A stretch of 64,000 nucleotides of DNA from F1-120-MAGs118 sp013360535 (GTDB lineage: Bacteria > Planctomycetota > UBA1135 > GCA-002686595): the NCBI GenBank assembly GCA_026647215.1, contig JAPKHC010000021.1, positions 153,758 through 217,757 of the forward strand, read 5' to 3'. Below the pieces are notes generated by a model. The model had not been told where the DNA came from and did not search any database. It worked only from the letters and a program-made list of their open reading frames with translations. Positions 7,052 to 15,567 of this stretch are shown piece after piece. The translations under genes were made by a program, and so were the position numbers. Each line of letters opens with the position of its first letter. Position 1 is the first letter of the stretch.

Positions 7052-9538
7052 TCAGGGCCGGATCTCGAACTCGAGCGCGTCGGAGAGGCCGGTCGTCGAG
7101 GGGCTCGCGGGGTCGCGGTACCACCACTGGCCGTTGACGGTCGTGCCGAGCTGGAGCTGCGGGTTGGGGGTGCCGTCGAGCCAAGGCCCGAAGTCGAGCG
7201 AGAGCACGCCCGAGCAGTCGTTGCCCGCGGTGCTGCCGCCGCTTTGGGTGACAGGCGTGCGCGCGAGCGGCGAGCGCACGCACAGCGTCCCGCCCTGGTA
7301 CGGAAGCGAGTTGCGGCCCCAAATCGAGTAGTAAAAGAGTCCGCTCTTCTGGTTGAGCACGTCGACGGCCGAGATCACGAACGAGTTCGCGGCGAGGCTC
7401 GCGCTGCCGCTCCAGACGATGTGCGGCACGCAACCGGCGCTGTTGAGCTTGCCCGCGCAGTAACTGCGCAGCGCCGCGCACGGATCGTTCCAGCGCGCGA
7501 GGCCGAGCGAGAGCTCGGAGCCGACCTTGGTGAAGTCGCCGCCGAACAGCAGGCATTCGCCGAACGCGGATTGCGGGCCGAGCGCTCGCAAGACGCGCGG
7601 TGTGCGGTCGAAGGGCGCCGCGAAGGCCTCGAGCTGGCCGGAGCGCAGCCGCACGTGCCGTCCGAGGTGCACCGCTGGCCCCGCGCCGTCGTCGAACACC
7701 CCAAGGCGCGAGCCGGTCGCGTCGAGGCCGACGAAAGTCGTGTTCCACGTCGAGCCGTCGAAGCGGTGCAGCTCGCCCGCGCTCAGTGCGAGCAGCTCCG
7801 GCGAGCCGCTCAGCTCGTCCGTGACGGCGAGATCGGTGAAGCCGTCGGGAGTGGAAGGTGTCCCCGCGACGTCGCTGAAGCTCGCGCCGTCGAAGCGCAC
7901 GAGAGCGCTGCCGCCGGAGCCGCTCACGCTGAGGTCGCGCCCGGCGATGTACAACGCGGGCCCGAGCGGACCCGGCGGGTCGAAGACGACGCCGGCGCGG
8001 CCGATGCCCGACAGCGCCTGCGTCGGGTGTGGCGCGATCCACTGCGAGCCGTCCCACAGGGCGAGCGAGCCCGAACCGCTCGCGAGCAAGTCCTCGCCGA
8101 TCGCGAACAAGCGCTCCGGCGCGGTGCCCGACGAAGCGAACGTCGCGAAGGCCGCGACGCGCGCCGGTCCGGCCTGCACGTTGCCCATGTCCTCCCAATT
8201 CGCTCCATCCCACGAGCGCACCTGTCCATCGCAGGCCGCGACGATGCGCGCTTGAGTCCACGTGGAATCGCGGAACGCCGCGAGCGCGGTGATCGGCGAG
8301 CTCGCGCCGAAGTTCCCCATCGTCGACCAGCTCGCGCCGTCGAACGCCGCGACGTCGTGGGCCGCGAGCCCGGCCACACGCACGAACCGGCCGGCGATCA
8401 CGACCTTCGAGCGCGCGCTCGCGCCGTCGTCCCACTCGACGATGGCGTTCACGAGCGACGCGGCCGGCAGCACCTTGGGCGCCGGCGTCGCGCTCCACAG
8501 CGCATTCCGCTTCGACGCGATGTGCTTCGCGCCGACGCCGGCGACCCGCTCGAAGCGACCGCCGATCCACAGGCGCTCGCCGGGAAACTCGTCGACTTCC
8601 GCGATGGCGAGCACGCGCCCATCGGTCGGCACGCTGCCCGTGAAGTTGAAGCCGTCGAAGCTCCACAGCTCCGCCGCAGTTCCTCCCCACAGCTGCGTCG
8701 GTCCTTGGAAGCGCGCGCGCTTGAGCGTGAACGTGGCTGGCAGCGGCAACGCGACCCAGCCTCCCGCCTGCAGCTTGTGCACACCCGGACCGCCGCCCGC
8801 GTTGCAGGCGAACAGGCCCCCGGGCACCTGGGGCGGCGCGAACACCTCGAGGTCCTCGACCGTGTCCGTGATTCCGGCGAGCGGCGCCCAGGAAGTCCCA
8901 TTCCAGCGCGCGACGCGGCCGGTGAAGCTCCCGCCGGCGTACAGCGCGAGGCCTGAGCCATCGTCGAAGACCTCGAGCGCGAGCACGTCGCCGTCGAGCG
9001 CCCCGACCGGCTCCCACAGTCCTGCGCGCAGGCGCCACACGCCCGTCCCGCCGAGGTCGCCGCCGACGTAGAGCGCGGCTCCCGAGCCGTCGTCGAAGCT
9101 CGCGAGCGCCTCCCCACGTCGCGGCGTCACCGGAAGGCCGCCCGCGACGGCGACCCAGTCCGTTCCGCTCCACTGCGCGACGCCGCCGCACGCGTTGCCG
9201 CCGGAAAACTCGAAGGCACCGGTCGCGAACAGCGTGTCGCCAGCGCCGAAGTCGAACATCGCGAGCTCGTGGACCGCGGCGTCGAATCCCGCGCCGACCT
9301 GCTCCCAGCCTCCCGGCATCCGCCGCGCGATGCGCAACGCCGCGGCGTCGCCGGCGGCCACGAACTCGCCTCCCGCATACATGACGCTCCCGCTGCCGTC
9401 GTCGAACTCGAGCAGCGCTCGCACCTCGCCCTCGAATCCGCCACCGCCGAAGAGCGGCGTCCAGTCGGCACACTGCGGCAGCGCCGAAACGCTCGCGGAC
9501 AGGGTCAGGAATCCGATCAAGGGTGCGACGGCGGGCAT
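7052..9538 (-). CDS. Large secreted repeat protein (kelch/propeller-like) with the shared Cys-rich C-terminal domain
   Basis: An 828-aa exported protein. The start at 9538 was chosen because MPAVAPLIGFLTLSASVSA is a signal peptide; the frame opens 69 bases earlier. The body is built of repeats of about 45-55 residues with the signature FDDGSG..LYAGG.F......RWNGTSW, for example GSVMYAGGEF, AALYVGGDL, LALYAGGSF, typical of secreted propellers. Residues 692-828 are a 137-aa copy of the C-terminal domain found in four other genes here, ending LSDALEFEIRP. It lies between the two genes of the Mo/Fe-S enzyme but on the opposite strand. Function unknown; probably cell-surface. Confidence 0.85.
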   Translation of the reverse strand: MPAVAPLIGFLTLSASVSALPQCADWTPLFGGGGFEGEVRALLEFDDGSGSVMYAGGEFVAAGDAAALRIARRMPGGWEQVGAGFDAAVHELAMFDFGAGDTLFATGAFEFSGGNACGGVAQWSGTDWVAVAGGLPVTPRRGEALASFDDGSGAALYVGGDLGGTGVWRLRAGLWEPVGALDGDVLALEVFDDGSGLALYAGGSFTGRVARWNGTSWAPLAGITDTVEDLEVFAPPQVPGGLFACNAGGGPGVHKLQAGGWVALPLPATFTLKRARFQGPTQLWGGTAAELWSFDGFNFTGSVPTDGRVLAIAEVDEFPGERLWIGGRFERVAGVGAKHIASKRNALWSATPAPKVLPAASLVNAIVEWDDGASARSKVVIAGRFVRVAGLAAHDVAAFDGASWSTMGNFGASSPITALAAFRDSTWTQARIVAACDGQVRSWDGANWEDMGNVQAGPARVAAFATFASSGTAPERLFAIGEDLLASGSGSLALWDGSQWIAPHPTQALSGIGRAGVVFDPPGPLGPALYIAGRDLSVSGSGGSALVRFDGASFSDVAGTPSTPDGFTDLAVTDELSGSPELLALSAGELHRFDGSTWNTTFVGLDATGSRLGVFDDGAGPAVHLGRHVRLRSGQLEAFAAPFDRTPRVLRALGPQSAFGECLLFGGDFTKVGSELSLGLARWNDPCAALRSYCAGKLNSAGCVPHIVWSGSASLAANSFVISAVDVLNQKSGLFYYSIWGRNSLPYQGGTLCVRSPLARTPVTQSGGSTAGNDCSGVLSLDFGPWLDGTPNPQLQLGTTVNGQWWYRDPASPSTTGLSDALEFEIRP

Positions 9539-9738
9539 GGACGATCCGAGCGATTGCAGGCGGCGAGAAACGTGTCCGGGTGCCGCCCAGCATGCACCGA
9601 AACGCACAACGTTGGCGCAAAAGCGGACGATCGCCTGCGCGACGCGGCGCGGCGAGCGCCTCCGCGAGCCCGCAGCCCGCGGGATTCGGGGCCCTGGGGT
9701 TGTATCCTCTCGCCCCAGCCCGCTCGGGCGCCCTCTCC

Positions 9739-12510
9739 ATGAACTCCCACGATCCCGCCACGCTCAACGTCACTCCGATCGAGAACTTTCCGCGGCCGGA
9801 GACGTGGGACAACGTCGAGCTGCTCGAGGCGAAGGCCTGGCCGCGGCGCGAGAAGAAGAGCTACATGCTCGTGCCGACGACGTGCTTCAACTGCGAGGCC
9901 GCCTGCGGGCTCGTGGCGTACGTCGACAAGTCGGACCTCTCGATCAAGAAGCTCGAGGGCAACCCGTTCCACCCCGGGTCGCGCGGCCGCAACTGCGCGA
10001 AGGGGCCGGCGACGCTCAACCAGGTCAACGACACCGGACGCGTGCTCTATCCGATGAAGCGCGTCGGACCGCGTGGTTCGGGCAAGTGGGAGCGCGTGAG
10101 CTGGGACCACGTGCTCGACACGTTCGCGGCGCAGATCCGCAAGGCGCTGGTCGAAGGCCGCAAGACCGAGGTCATGTACCACGTCGGCCGCCCGGGGCAC
10201 GACGGCTACATGGATCGCGTGCTGCAGAGCTGGGGCGTCGACGGCCACAACAGCCACACCAACGTGTGCAGCGGCGCCGCGCGCCTTGGCTACGCGCTGT
10301 GGACCGGCGCGGACCGCCCGTCGCCCGACCACGAGAACGCGAAGTTCATCCTGCTGCTCTCGAGCCACCTCGAGACCGGCCACTACTTCAACCCGCACGC
10401 GCAGCGCATCATCGACGGCAAGCTCAAGGGCGCGAAGCTCTGCACCGTCGACGTGCGCCTCTCGAACACCGCGTCGATGTCCGACTGGTGGCTCGCGCCG
10501 TACCCGGGCACGGAAGCGATGCTGCTCCTGTCGTTCGCGCACGTGCTGCTGCACGAGGGCCTGTACGACCGCGAATTCCTCGAGGAATGGGTCAACTGGC
10601 GCGACTACCTCGCCTGGGCGCATCCGGGTGAGCCCGTGTCGTTCGAGCGCTTCATCGAGTCGCTGAAAGCCCGCTACGCCTACGCGGCGCCCGACAAGGC
10701 CGCGGCGGAGTGCGGCGTCGATGCGAAGACGATCGTCGAGGTCGCGCGCGCGATCGGCACGGCCAAGCGCGCGTTCGCGTCGCACGTGTGGCGCAACGCG
10801 GCCTCGGGCAACGAAGGCGGCTGGCAGGTCGCGCGTTGCCTGCAGTTCGTCGGCGTGCTCGTCGGCGCCGTCGGCGCCAAGGGCGGCACCAACATGAACG
10901 TGCAGGACAAGTTCGTGCCTGCGCCGTTCGTCAAGCCGCCGCCGCAGCAGGTGTGGAACGAGCTGCTCTACCCACGCGAGTGGCCGCTCTCGCACCACGA
11001 GCTCAGCTTCCTGCTCCCCCACTTCCTGAAAGACGGTCGCGGCAAGCTCGCGGCCTACTTCACGCGCGTCTACAACCCCGTCTGGACCAACCCGGACGGC
11101 ATGGTGTGGGAAGAGGTGCTGCGCGACGAGGCGAAGGTCGAGCTGCACGCCGCGCTCACGCCGACGTGGAGCGAGACCGCGCAATACGCCGACTACGTGC
11201 TGCCGATGGGCGTCGGCGCCGAGCGCCACGACCTGCAGAGCCAGGAGACGCACGCCGCGCAGTGGATCGGCTTCCGCCAGCCCGTGCGCCGCGTCGCGAT
11301 GGAGCGCCTGGGCAAGCCCGTCGAATTCACGTGGCAGGCCAACCCCGGCGAAGTGTGGGAAGAGGACGAGTTCTGGATCGAGCTCTCGTGGCGCATCGAC
11401 ACCGATGGCTCGCTCGGGATCCGCAAGTGGTACGAGTCGCCGTACCGCAAGGGTGAGAAGATCACGGTCAGCGAGTACTACCGCTGGATCTTCGAGAACT
11501 CCGTGCCCGGCCTGCCGGAGGCCGCAGCGAAGGAAGGGCTCACGCCGCTCGACTACATGCGCCGCCACGGAGCGTTCCTCGTCAAGGAAGGCACGTGGGA
11601 AGTGCACATGAAGGCGGGTGACGCCGCCGGAGCCGCCAACCGCGGTGAAGGCACGCTCGAGAAGGACGGCAAGCCGGTCGCGATCGTCGCGTCGGGTGCG
11701 CCGCGCGCGGGCTTCGCGACGCCGTCGAAGCGCTGCGAGATCTTCTCGAAGACGATGGTCGACTGGGGCTGGCCCGAGTTCGCGACGCCCGAGTACATCC
11801 GGAGCCACGTCCACCGCTCGAACTTCGACCACGCGAAGGGCGAGTACGTGCTCGTGCCGACCTTCCGCCTGCCGACGCTCATCCACACGCGCTCGGCGAA
11901 CTCGAAGTGGCTGTACGAGCTCTCGAACACCAACCCGGTCTGGATCCACCCCGAGGACGCCAAGCGCATCGGCGTCGACACGCTCGACCTCGTGCGCGTC
12001 TCGACGCGCATCGGGCACTTCGTCAACAAGGTCTGGGTCACCGAGGGCGTGCGCCCCGGCGTCGTCGCCTGCTCGCACCACCTCGGCCGCTGGCGCCTGC
12101 ACGAGAATGTCGCCAAGGACTCCTGCGCGATGCCGCTCGTGCGCCGCGAGGAACTTTCCCCCGGCCAATACCGCTTCCGCCGCCTCGAGGACATCAAGCC
12201 CTACAAGTCCTCCGACCCCGACTCCGAGCGCATCTGGTGGAGCGAAGGCGGCGTGCACCAGAACCTCACCTTCCCGGTCCAACCCGACCCCGTCAGCGGC
12301 ATGCACTGCTGGCACCAGGCCGTGAAGGTCGAGCGCGCCCACGCGGGCGACCAGTACGGCGACGTCGTCGTCGACACGACCAAGTCCATGGCCGTCTACC
12401 ACGAGTGGCTCGCCAAGGCCCGCCCCGTGAAGGGCGCACTTCGCCGCCCGCTCCACTTCGCGCGCGCCGTCAAACCCTCGCCCGACGCCTACAAGCTGCC
12501 CGGTTCCTGA
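9739..12510 (+). CDS. Molybdopterin oxidoreductase catalytic subunit (DMSO reductase family)
   Basis: A 923-aa enzyme with an N-terminal [4Fe-4S] site (Cys49, Cys52, Cys56, Cys86: CFNCEAAC...GRNC), followed by the bis-MGD binding domains and a C-terminal molydopterin-dinucleotide domain (about residues 700-830: FRLPTLIHTRSANSKWLYEL, NPVWIHPEDAKRIGV, SHHLGRWR). The likely Mo ligand is Cys177 in HTNVCSGAARLG, as in Cys-type family members; it is not Sec. The start at 9739 was chosen because upstream sequence is not protein-like. The electron partner is probably the ferredoxin-NrfD fusion at 5528. Polysulfide, thiosulfate, tetrathionate, arsenate and similar substrates are possible; sequence alone does not decide. 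No Tat signal is evident at the N-terminus, so a cytoplasmic site is possible. Confidence 0.92.
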   Translation: MNSHDPATLNVTPIENFPRPETWDNVELLEAKAWPRREKKSYMLVPTTCFNCEAACGLVAYVDKSDLSIKKLEGNPFHPGSRGRNCAKGPATLNQVNDTGRVLYPMKRVGPRGSGKWERVSWDHVLDTFAAQIRKALVEGRKTEVMYHVGRPGHDGYMDRVLQSWGVDGHNSHTNVCSGAARLGYALWTGADRPSPDHENAKFILLLSSHLETGHYFNPHAQRIIDGKLKGAKLCTVDVRLSNTASMSDWWLAPYPGTEAMLLLSFAHVLLHEGLYDREFLEEWVNWRDYLAWAHPGEPVSFERFIESLKARYAYAAPDKAAAECGVDAKTIVEVARAIGTAKRAFASHVWRNAASGNEGGWQVARCLQFVGVLVGAVGAKGGTNMNVQDKFVPAPFVKPPPQQVWNELLYPREWPLSHHELSFLLPHFLKDGRGKLAAYFTRVYNPVWTNPDGMVWEEVLRDEAKVELHAALTPTWSETAQYADYVLPMGVGAERHDLQSQETHAAQWIGFRQPVRRVAMERLGKPVEFTWQANPGEVWEEDEFWIELSWRIDTDGSLGIRKWYESPYRKGEKITVSEYYRWIFENSVPGLPEAAAKEGLTPLDYMRRHGAFLVKEGTWEVHMKAGDAAGAANRGEGTLEKDGKPVAIVASGAPRAGFATPSKRCEIFSKTMVDWGWPEFATPEYIRSHVHRSNFDHAKGEYVLVPTFRLPTLIHTRSANSKWLYELSNTNPVWIHPEDAKRIGVDTLDLVRVSTRIGHFVNKVWVTEGVRPGVVACSHHLGRWRLHENVAKDSCAMPLVRREELSPGQYRFRRLEDIKPYKSSDPDSERIWWSEGGVHQNLTFPVQPDPVSGMHCWHQAVKVERAHAGDQYGDVVVDTTKSMAVYHEWLAKARPVKGALRRPLHFARAVKPSPDAYKLPGS

Positions 12511-13376
12511 GTTCGGCGCTCCGCCGGGGCCTTCGGGCGCCAGCGCAGCAGGCCGAGCAGCGGGCGGTGGTCGGAGGCGAGCGGTTCGTCGAGGACGTGC
12601 AGGCCGGCGGAGAGGTCCCAGAAGTTGGCGGAATCGGGCGGCGAGCCGGCGAGCACGTAGTCGATCTCCTTGTGCGGAGCGTCGGAGGAGAAGGTGAAGC
12701 GGTCGTGGCCGGTGGCGGGCGCGCCGTCGGGCCCGCGCTTCTCGAGTTCGGCCCCGAGTTCACGCAGCAGCGCGAGCGTGCGGGACTGCGGGCCGTCGTT
12801 GAAGTCGCCGACGAGGATCCACGGCGTGCGCAGCTCGCTCACGAACGCCGCAAGCGCCTGCGCCTGCGCGAAACGGAACGTGTCGTCGTCGACCCAGTCG
12901 AAGTGGAGGCAGATCGCGGTGATGAGCGTGCCGTCGGCGAGCTCGACGTCGACGGCGAGCGCGACGCGCGGCTCGTTGCCGTCGGGCAGTCGCACGGGGC
13001 GCGCGCCGTGAATGGGCAGTCGCGAGAGCACCGCCATGCCGTAGCGCCCGCCGTCGTGCGGCATGAACTCGCCAAAACTCGCGTGGTAACGCCGTGCGGT
13101 GAGTCGCTCGAGCTCCTGCGCGAGCTCCTGCGGTTGGTCTACACCCCCACTGCGCCGAACGCCGACGTCGACCTCCTGCAGCGCGATCACGTCCGCATCG
13201 AAGCTCGCCAGTACCGCCGCCGTGCGTTCGAGATCGACGCGCCTGTCGAGCCCCTCACCGTGCCTGATGTTGTAACTCGCGACCCGCAGCTCGCGTGCCG
13301 CGCCGAGCGGCGCCTGACAGGCCGGCACGATCCACAGAAGCGCAAGAATCCAGGACCGACGCAGGAGCTGCAGCAT
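12489..13376 (-). CDS. Secreted endonuclease/exonuclease/phosphatase (EEP) family hydrolase
   Basis: A 295-aa protein with an N-terminal export signal, probably lipidated (LLWIVPACQA). EEP-fold motifs are all present in order: VASYNIRHGEG (strand 1, Asn), DVIALQEVD (metal-binding Glu), VGDFNDGP (catalytic Asp-x-Asn), EIDYVLAG and a final SDHRPLLG (Asp-His). The family hydrolyses phosphodiesters of nucleic acids, inositol phosphates or sphingomyelin; which applies is unknown. The 3' end overlaps that of the convergent molybdoenzyme gene by 22 bases. Confidence 0.9.
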   Translation of the reverse strand: MLQLLRRSWILALLWIVPACQAPLGAARELRVASYNIRHGEGLDRRVDLERTAAVLASFDADVIALQEVDVGVRRSGGVDQPQELAQELERLTARRYHASFGEFMPHDGGRYGMAVLSRLPIHGARPVRLPDGNEPRVALAVDVELADGTLITAICLHFDWVDDDTFRFAQAQALAAFVSELRTPWILVGDFNDGPQSRTLALLRELGAELEKRGPDGAPATGHDRFTFSSDAPHKEIDYVLAGSPPDSANFWDLSAGLHVLDEPLASDHRPLLGLLRWRPKAPAERRTQEPGSL

Positions 13377-13552
13377 GTCGACGATTCAAGGCCAGCGACA
13401 CCTTCACCGCAAGCGCGAGCCTCGTCGGCTCGAACTCGAAGTCGGCGCTCACGGACTCCGGGTGGCCCCGTAGTCGCTAACCTCCGCGTGGGCACCGGGA
13501 CGTCCCGTCCGACCGGCCGGGCCGTTGGGGAGAGAAGCTCGAGGATTCGAAA

Positions 13553-15463
13553 GTGACGCAATTCCATGGTGCGAAGCGCGCCCTCGGGCTCGGCCTCGGG
13601 GTCGTTCTCGCGACCGCGTTGATCCTGTTCGTCTGGCGCAGCGATACGGCGAATCCGAAGGCGGCGAGCGCACCGGAATCGGAGTCGGCGCCGGTCGAGG
13701 CCGTGCAGTCGCTCGCTGCGGCGACCGAGCCATCGATCGAGCCCGCGCGGGAAATCCCAAAGGAAGCTCCGACGGTGGCGACCGAGGCGAACGCGATCCC
13801 CGCGACGCGCTCGGTCCAAGGCACGCTGAGATTCGCGAACGAGGGCACGGACAAGGTCGCGGGAAACGGGAAGGTCGTGCTCGCGCTCGGCGAGAGCGGG
13901 GCCTCGCGCGAAGTGTCGGCGCTGCACAACGCAGGCGCGTTCTCGTTTCAGGCCACCGAGGACGAGACCGAGTGTTCCGTGGTCTCGATCTCGATCGGAC
14001 GGCTCGAGGCGCGTGCGACGACCGCGCGGCACAGGATTTCTGCCTCCGGCACGCTCGAACTCGAGATCGAGTGGAGCCCCGGAACGCTGCTGCACGTCGT
14101 CGATGCGGCGACGGGTGCGGAACTCGACGACGTGACGCTCGTCGCGCAGAGCGTCGCGGTCAGGGGTGCCTCTGGCCTGACGCTCGGCATGCCCCCGGCC
14201 TCCGCGCTCGAGACCCCGCTGTTGCGTGGCCAGCGCTCGCCGTTTTCCTTGCCGCGCGCGGCGAGCGTCGAAGCCTGCTGGCTGCGCGCCCCCGGCTACG
14301 CGTGGAGCGCGGCGTATTTCGAGGGCGGAGAGGGCGAGCGACGCGTCGCGCTGCAGCGCGGGAGCGCGCTCGAGCTGCGCGTGACCTGGGACACGAGCTC
14401 GACGCGTTCGGTGCTCCTCACCTTGGAGGATCCGCTCACCGGCGCGTGGCTGCTGCGCGACCGACTCGAGGCCCAAGCTCCCCTCGCGCGCTTCGACGCG
14501 CTGCCGCCGGGGACATGGTCCGCACAGCTCGCGCATTCGGTCCGCGGCAACGACATCGTGCTCGCCCGCAGCGTTCTCGAGCTGCGACCGGGCGAGACCA
14601 CGGAATGGAACGTCGCGAGCCTCTCCGAAGGCCTCCGGCAGACGGGGAGCGTCGTGTTGCTCGTCAGGACGCCCGAGGGCGCTTCCTCCTGCGGTTCCGC
14701 TGAGCTCCTCGGCCCCCTGCCGGTGGGACCGCGCGCCGATCCCGTGGCGCTCGGACTCGATCGCCTTCCGACGCCCGGAGAGTGGAAGGCCACGTTCCTT
14801 GGCCTCGCACCGGGCGAATACGAACTGGCCGTTCCCGGCTGGAGCCTGACGCGAACCCTGAACGTGTTCGAACAAGAAGTGACGACGGTGGAACTCGACG
14901 TGCCCACGCTCGTGCCGGTCGTCGTGCGTGTCGTCGATGAACAAGGCGCGGCGCTCGACTTGGCCGTGGTCGGCTACCGAAGCTCGATCGAAGGCGCCGT
15001 GCGGCACGGCGAGGCGACGGCGATACGGATGGCGAAGGCAGGGTACTGGCGGGCGATGGTCCAGCCGGGATCTCTCGAAGTGACCGCGAGCGCGCCCGGA
15101 ATGGCGACCGCGCGCAAGCAGGTCGTCGTCGGCAGCGAAGGAGCCGAGGTCGAGTTCGCGCTCTCGAAGTCGAAGGACCTGGGACTGCGGCTCAGGGTGC
15201 GGAAAGGTGAAGCGCTCGTTCCCGTCGCGATGGCCCACTGGGCGCGGGTGCGCTTCGAGTCGCTCAGCGGTTCCGGTCAGGTGACGCAACTGGCGTTCGG
15301 CAACGCTGTTTCAGCGAGTTCGGTCGTGACGGCGACGTTCTCGGCCGCCGGTCGCTACAGGGTCACGCTGCCGCGCGGCTTCGCCGACTTGACCAGCGAG
15401 CGCAGTTTCGAGGTGGACGTCCTCGAGAGCGGCGGCGAGCTCGAGCTGCAGCTCGACGGTTAG
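13553..15463 (+). CDS. Membrane-anchored multi-domain beta-rich protein, unknown function
   Basis: A 636-aa protein starting at GTG 13553, with GAGG nine bases upstream. One N-terminal transmembrane helix (ALGLGLGVVLATALILFVW, about residues 10-28) anchors it, and the rest should be outside the cytoplasm. The body has several carboxypeptidase-regulatory-like or Ig-like beta modules; for example LGLAPGEYELAVPGW followed by VVVRVVDEQGAALDLAVVGY resembles the CarboxypepD_reg fold. No catalytic motif is visible. It ends at a strong shared terminator with the convergent gene. Confidence 0.75.
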   Translation: MTQFHGAKRALGLGLGVVLATALILFVWRSDTANPKAASAPESESAPVEAVQSLAAATEPSIEPAREIPKEAPTVATEANAIPATRSVQGTLRFANEGTDKVAGNGKVVLALGESGASREVSALHNAGAFSFQATEDETECSVVSISIGRLEARATTARHRISASGTLELEIEWSPGTLLHVVDAATGAELDDVTLVAQSVAVRGASGLTLGMPPASALETPLLRGQRSPFSLPRAASVEACWLRAPGYAWSAAYFEGGEGERRVALQRGSALELRVTWDTSSTRSVLLTLEDPLTGAWLLRDRLEAQAPLARFDALPPGTWSAQLAHSVRGNDIVLARSVLELRPGETTEWNVASLSEGLRQTGSVVLLVRTPEGASSCGSAELLGPLPVGPRADPVALGLDRLPTPGEWKATFLGLAPGEYELAVPGWSLTRTLNVFEQEVTTVELDVPTLVPVVVRVVDEQGAALDLAVVGYRSSIEGAVRHGEATAIRMAKAGYWRAMVQPGSLEVTASAPGMATARKQVVVGSEGAEVEFALSKSKDLGLRLRVRKGEALVPVAMAHWARVRFESLSGSGQVTQLAFGNAVSASSVVTATFSAAGRYRVTLPRGFADLTSERSFEVDVLESGGELELQLDG

Positions 15464-15503
15464 CTGGCCCTCGCCGTCGCGCGCGCTCCTCGCATCAAGC
15501 GAA

Positions 15504-15539
15504 GAGCGCCACCCACCGGAAAGCCGGCGGGTGGCGCTC
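15504..15539. terminator. 16-bp bidirectional hairpin terminator
   Basis: Arms 15504-15519 and 15524-15539 (GAGCGCCACCCACCGG and CCGGCGGGTGGCGCTC) pair with one G-T pair around a 4-nt loop. It sits between convergent genes ending at 15463 and 15568 and can serve both. Confidence 0.7.
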
Positions 15540-15567
15540 GTGAAGCGAACCGAAAGGCGCGCGATTC

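Noticed and set aside
9739..12510. Selenocysteine in the molybdoenzyme.
   Set aside because: The Mo-ligand position is a Cys codon (HTNVCSGA) and the frame has no internal TGA, so this gene gives no support for Sec use.
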